A stretch of 9,601 nucleotides of DNA from CAMCYM01 sp964405405 (GTDB lineage Bacteria > Bacteroidota > Bacteroidia > Flavobacteriales_D > Sanyastnellaceae). The stretch spans positions 1 through 9,601 of the forward strand of contig CAYONT010000064.1 in the NCBI GenBank assembly GCA_964405405.1, in the 5' to 3' direction. The position numbers were made by a program, and so were the translations under genes. This document shows, piece after piece, positions 6,729 through 9,601 of the stretch. The notes beneath the pieces were generated by a model. The model was not told the DNA's origin. It did no database searches and saw only the letters and a list, made by a program, of their open reading frames with translations. Numbering within the stretch: the first letter of the stretch is position 1; the number at the start of each line of letters is the position of its first letter.

Positions 6729-9601
6729 TCAATCGACCATTTGGTGCGCGGGATCTCGCGTTCCGGGTCCCGTTTGGGCACGCACGCCCGCATGCTGGCC
6801 GTGGTGCAGCGCGTTCAATGTGAAGGCAAACGAGCCTGTTTTCCCTTGAAAATCAGGGTTTTCTGGAAAAAACCGGACGGTTTCCACGCGGTCAGGCCAA
6901 ACCCAATTCCCATTGCGCTCCCACCGGCCCGGTTGGTCAGAAAACAGGCCCACCGCCCCTTGCGGCACCCGCGACCGCAGGGTCACCACGGTCCCTTCCG
7001 CCGTCGTTTCCTCCGTCAACTCCAGCGGTTCGGGGGACCAAGGAAGGGCGCCCGGCTCCGCCCCCAGGACCACGTCTTCCGCCCGGCGCACGCGGGTTCC
7101 GTCCCGCTCCTCGGTCCACAGGGTCAACCGAAGGACCCCCTGCCGTCCCCCGGGCGCCCCCCAGTCCCGCGCAAGCGCCTCCCAGTCCGCCCCCCCCGAC
7201 ACCGGTGTCACCCAGCTCCCGCGGGCCGTGGCGGCGTCCCCCAGCGCGACCTCGACCACCCGCCCCTGCTCGCCCCCCAGTCCCCACTCCGTCGCCTCCA
7301 GCCACAACGTCCCGCCGCCCGACCCCGGTCCGCCGCCCGACCCCGGTCCGCCGCCCGACCCCGGCCCCACCCCCAGGACCGCGGCCACCAGCCGCCCCCC
7401 CTCCCGGTACCCCACCAACCCCAGCGGCGCCATCGCCTCCCGAACCCCGTAATGCCCCAATTTCCAGTCCCCCGCCGCGTCCACCGTCGACCACGAAACC
7501 GCAGGCCAAACATCATTCAACTGCCAATACAAACTGCCCAGCGTCCACGGGGCGCGGCTGCGGTGAAAACGGATGCCGTGGGAGAGACCTTGGGATTGGG
7601 CGGTTTGGCTTGCGTAAATCGCGGCATCCAAGGGCAGCGACCGCACGGCATGGCCGGTCACCCGGCGCGCGTACAGGTCCATCATGTCCCAGCCGTCGAA
7701 GTCGGGGGCAATCCAAGGCATGCGCGACCGCTGCCGGAACGCGAGCGCTTCGTCTGCAACCCCCGTGATCCCGCGCTCCGGGTCCATCAGTTCCATCGTC
7801 CGCCGCCCTGGCAAGGACTGCAGCCCAAACTCGCTCACAAACCGCCCCGCCCCCGTCCGGTAGTGGTCCCAGGTCAGGGTGTCGAACCAAATCCGCCACG
7901 CATGTTGGTCACCCGCATCGACGCGCTCGGTGATGCCCGGGCCTGCGGAAGGCGATGAGGACCAGTAACTTCGGTCGGGGTCGTGGGCAGCCAGCACGCG
8001 CGGCAGGTCCCGGTGAAAGTGGCGGTCGTAGGCCCGCTTCACGGCCAGCGAGTCGCGCCGGTTGAGGCCGTATTGCTGCGCCCAGCCCCACTTCATCCAG
8101 CCGGTGAGGGACTCGTTGTTCCCGCACCACAGCCCCAGCGAGGGGTGGTTTCGCAGCCGCCGCGCCACTTCGGCGGTCTCGGCCAGGGCGTTTTTCCGCC
8201 ATTTCCGGTCCTTGGGCACCATGGTGCAGGCGTAGGCCAAATCCATCCAAACCACCACGCCCGCCCGGTCGCAGGCTTCGAAAAAGGCGTCATCGGGATA
8301 GCCGCCTCCGCCCCAAACCCGCAACGCATTCATCCCGGCGTCCACGGCTTCTTGCACCAGGGCCTCCCATCCCGCTGCCGCCCGGTGCGCGAAGAAGTCG
8401 GGGGGCACGATGTTCGCCCCGAGGGCAAAAAAGGGCCGCCCATTGACCTCCCACCCGAACCCGGCTCCTCGCGCCCCGCCTCCGGCGTCTCCGTCCCCGC
8501 CTCCGCCGTCCGCTCCGCCTCCGCCGTCCGCTCCGCCTCCGCCGTCCGCTCCGCCTCCGCCGTCCGCTCCGCCTCCGCCGTCCGCCCCGCTTCCGCCGTC
8601 CGCTCCGCCTCCGCCGTCCGCTCCGCCTCCGCCGTCCGCTCGCAGCCGCAGGGTCCGCAGTCCGATCAGCTGTTCCCTCCGGTCCACCCAGGCCCGTTCA
8701 CCGCGCCCCGATCGAAGCTCGGTCACCACGGGGGTGAGGACCGGGGGCACGTCGGGGCCAGCAGGGTCCAGACCCCGGGGCCACCAGAGCTGGGCCTCCG
8801 GATGGGGGCAGACCGCTTCCAACACCGGTCCGCGCCCGGAGGCCCGGCAAGGAGGTGCCTCGGGGCCCCCAATCGAGAAGTGGGCCTCCCAGCGCCGGGC
8901 GGGCCAGCCGCCCCGTCCCGCCCTCCCCGCTCGCCCTCCCCGCCCCCCGGCCGGCCCTACCTCCGCCCGACAACGCACCGCCTGCTCCTCGGCAAGCCAA
9001 ACAAACTGCGTCCCCTCCAGCCTCCACGCCGGGCCCACCTCCAGCGACACCGGCCCCCCGAGGCCGCCGCCCACCAGCCGTGGCCCCCAATCCCAACCAT
9101 GCCTGAACTGCGGACGCCGAATCACCCCGCTCGACTGTTCCCCCAGCGGCCTCGGCTCATTCGACAGGGGCACGGGCAGCCCGATGCGGGCGAGCCGGCG
9201 GAGCCCCTCCTCGACCAGCGGCTCGAACTGGAACTCCAGCACCACCTCGCCCGCCCCGTCCCGGCGCCCGCCCGCCCCGTCCCGGCGCACCCGCCGGGTG
9301 ACATCGACCCGGTAGGTGCGGTGGGCATTGTCGCTCCGCAGGACCACCTTCCCGTTCACCCGAACCGTCGCATAGGTATCCAGGCCCGAAAGCACCAAGG
9401 TGGCCCGGTGGTCCCGAAGGCGCAGAGCCTGCACCGAGGGCTCGGGAAGTTCGAGGGTGCAGCGGTAGGTCCAGCCGTGGGATTCCGTCCAAGCCCAGTC
9501 CCGCTCCGAAGTTCCCGCAAACGGGTCCGGTTCGCCCAGGGAAACAAGGTCCGTGATGGCGTCTCCGGGGAACCGAACGGGATGCCAAGTGCCGTGGATC
9601 G
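6729..9601 (-). CDS. Beta-mannosidase, glycoside hydrolase family 2 (5' end outside the window)
   Basis: Retaining exo-hydrolase that removes terminal beta-linked mannose, probably periplasmic; the signal peptide would lie beyond the right edge. The first complete codon is at 9599, and 956 codons are visible. The N-terminal jelly-roll begins GTWHPVRFPGDAITDL, with GWTYRCTLELP and later FRHGWDWGPRLVGGG. The catalytic barrel has LRVWGGGGYPDDAFFEACD, then WCGNNE with acid/base Glu496 (8114-8112) and FVSEFGLQ with nucleophile Glu590 (7832-7830), spaced as in characterised GH2 mannosidases. GSLYWQLNDVWPAVSWS marks the barrel's end. The visible part is already longer than the roughly 820-860 residues usual for the family. 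Some of the excess is repetitive: a hexapeptide array (8503-8640), a second repeat (7312-7365), and small Gly/Arg-rich insertions. The frame stays open through all of them and both catalytic residues are intact, so the gene looks functional. The right neighbour is unseen; the NamZ-like gene follows downstream. Confidence 0.93.
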   Translation of the reverse strand, partial: IHGTWHPVRFPGDAITDLVSLGEPDPFAGTSERDWAWTESHGWTYRCTLELPEPSVQALRLRDHRATLVLSGLDTYATVRVNGKVVLRSDNAHRTYRVDVTRRVRRDGAGGRRDGAGEVVLEFQFEPLVEEGLRRLARIGLPVPLSNEPRPLGEQSSGVIRRPQFRHGWDWGPRLVGGGLGGPVSLEVGPAWRLEGTQFVWLAEEQAVRCRAEVGPAGGRGGRAGRAGRGGWPARRWEAHFSIGGPEAPPCRASGRGPVLEAVCPHPEAQLWWPRGLDPAGPDVPPVLTPVVTELRSGRGERAWVDRREQLIGLRTLRLRADGGGGADGGGGADGGSGADGGGGADGGGGADGGGGADGGGGADGGGGDGDAGGGARGAGFGWEVNGRPFFALGANIVPPDFFAHRAAAGWEALVQEAVDAGMNALRVWGGGGYPDDAFFEACDRAGVVVWMDLAYACTMVPKDRKWRKNALAETAEVARRLRNHPSLGLWCGNNESLTGWMKWGWAQQYGLNRRDSLAVKRAYDRHFHRDLPRVLAAHDPDRSYWSSSPSAGPGITERVDAGDQHAWRIWFDTLTWDHYRTGAGRFVSEFGLQSLPGRRTMELMDPERGITGVADEALAFRQRSRMPWIAPDFDGWDMMDLYARRVTGHAVRSLPLDAAIYASQTAQSQGLSHGIRFHRSRAPWTLGSLYWQLNDVWPAVSWSTVDAAGDWKLGHYGVREAMAPLGLVGYREGGRLVAAVLGVGPGSGGGPGSGGGPGSGGGTLWLEATEWGLGGEQGRVVEVALGDAATARGSWVTPVSGGADWEALARDWGAPGGRQGVLRLTLWTEERDGTRVRRAEDVVLGAEPGALPWSPEPLELTEETTAEGTVVTLRSRVPQGAVGLFSDQPGRWERNGNWVWPDRVETVRFFPENPDFQGKTGSFAFTLNALHHGQHAGVRAQTGPGTRDPAHQMVD
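7312..7365 (-). repeat. Three-copy 18-bp tandem repeat in the C-terminal part of the mannosidase
   Basis: The plus-strand unit CCGCCGCCCGACCCCGGT occurs three times without gaps; the third copy ends in C instead of T. On the coding strand it encodes Gly-Pro-Gly-Ser-Gly-Gly units just before TLWLEATEW, within the C-terminal beta-sandwich region. The repeat keeps the reading frame and probably lengthens a surface loop. Confidence 0.92.
8503..8640 (-). repeat. 18-bp minisatellite encoding a GGGADG hexapeptide array inside the mannosidase
   Basis: The plus-strand unit CCGCCGTCCGCTCCGCCT is repeated seven times from 8503, followed by 12 bases of an eighth copy. Six full copies are identical; the copy at 8575-8592 has two changes, one silent and one Gly to Ser. 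On the coding strand each unit reads GGA GGC GGA GCG GAC GGC, giving GGGADG. Degenerate Gly/Ala/Asp sequence continues on its downstream side (GDGDAGGGARGAG). The array separates IGLRTLRLR from FGWEVNGRPFFALGAN, which are close together in ordinary GH2 mannosidases, so it expands an interdomain loop. The near-identity suggests recent slippage or unequal exchange. Confidence 0.96.
9248..9287 (-). repeat. Two-copy 21-bp-period duplication in the mannosidase N-terminal domain
   Basis: The 19-base string CGCCCGCCCCGTCCCGGCG occurs at 9248-9266 and again at 9269-9287, a 21-base period that keeps the frame. It encodes two successive RRDGAG(G/E) segments between the VDVTRRV strand and the VVLEFQFEP strand of the jelly-roll domain. 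Confidence 0.85.

Noticed and set aside
6652..6732. TTG start for the NamZ-like protein overlapping the mannosidase stop
   Set aside because: The TTGA overlap hints at translational coupling, but it would add 27 polar residues before the signal segment and would lie upstream of the possible -7 box.
4936..6849. Long plus-strand open frame of 637 codons opposite the NamZ-like gene
   Set aside because: The opposite strand carries a clear DUF1343 domain; the translation here shows only His/Arg/Gly-rich text typical of an antisense frame.
5994..7958. Plus-strand open frame of 654 codons spanning two genes
   Set aside because: It crosses the boundary between two convincingly coded minus-strand genes and is almost entirely Arg/Pro-rich with no domain.
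8503..8640. Possible CRISPR array
   Set aside because: The 18-bp units are directly joined without spacers and lie in frame inside a coding gene.
8919..8943. Two copies of CGCCCTCCCCGC with a 13-bp period in the mannosidase
   Set aside because: Only two copies in C-rich low-complexity DNA; the period does not keep frame and the surrounding frame stays intact, so chance similarity is likely.
8410..9315. Plus-strand proline-rich open frame of 301 codons with a PPPPSA repeat
   Set aside because: The periodic proline tract is just the antisense reading of the mannosidase repeat; the minus strand has the conserved GH2 domains.

Overview
The window looks like chromosomal DNA of a GC-rich member of the Bacteroidota, possibly Flavobacteriales-like; this rests on recalled family resemblance, not a search. 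The aconitase is of the mitochondrial/Bacteroidota type. There is a small DUF3575-like outer-membrane protein, a NamZ/DUF1343 hydrolase, and several start regions preceded by TAnnTTTG-like boxes (the Bacteroidota -7 element), with little Shine-Dalgarno signal.

Layout. (1) 1-1208, minus: a MacB/FtsX-type ABC transporter permease, cut by the left edge only a few codons before its expected end. (2) 1209-1257: a short divergent promoter region with a near-perfect inverted repeat. (3) 1258-3537, plus: a complete aconitate hydratase with all recognisable Fe-S ligands and active-site residues. (4) 3569-4231, plus: a small secreted beta-barrel-like protein, closed by a strong hairpin terminator (4295-4330). 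(5) A minus-strand block running leftwards from the right edge: a GH2 beta-mannosidase (6729-9601, 5' end outside the window), a DUF1343/NamZ exo-beta-N-acetylmuramidase with a long N-terminal extension (4930-6651), and a small lipoprotein of unknown function (4357-4890). The lipoprotein gene and the outer-membrane protein gene converge on the terminator.

How the genes relate. Aconitase is a TCA-cycle housekeeping gene and stands apart from its neighbours. The two hydrolase genes lie head to tail with about 77 bp between them and may be co-expressed for glycan or peptidoglycan-fragment salvage; that link is inference. The permease needs an ATPase partner that is not in the window.

The most unusual feature is inside the beta-mannosidase gene: an in-frame 18-bp minisatellite (8503-8640) encoding a Gly/Ala/Asp hexapeptide array, placed where the accessory domain meets the catalytic barrel. 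A second, unrelated 18-bp repeat (7312-7365) lies near the C-terminal part, with smaller duplications elsewhere in the gene. I see no tRNA, rRNA, CRISPR array, insertion sequence or clear new multi-gene system. Most other long open frames are antisense shadows caused by the high GC content.
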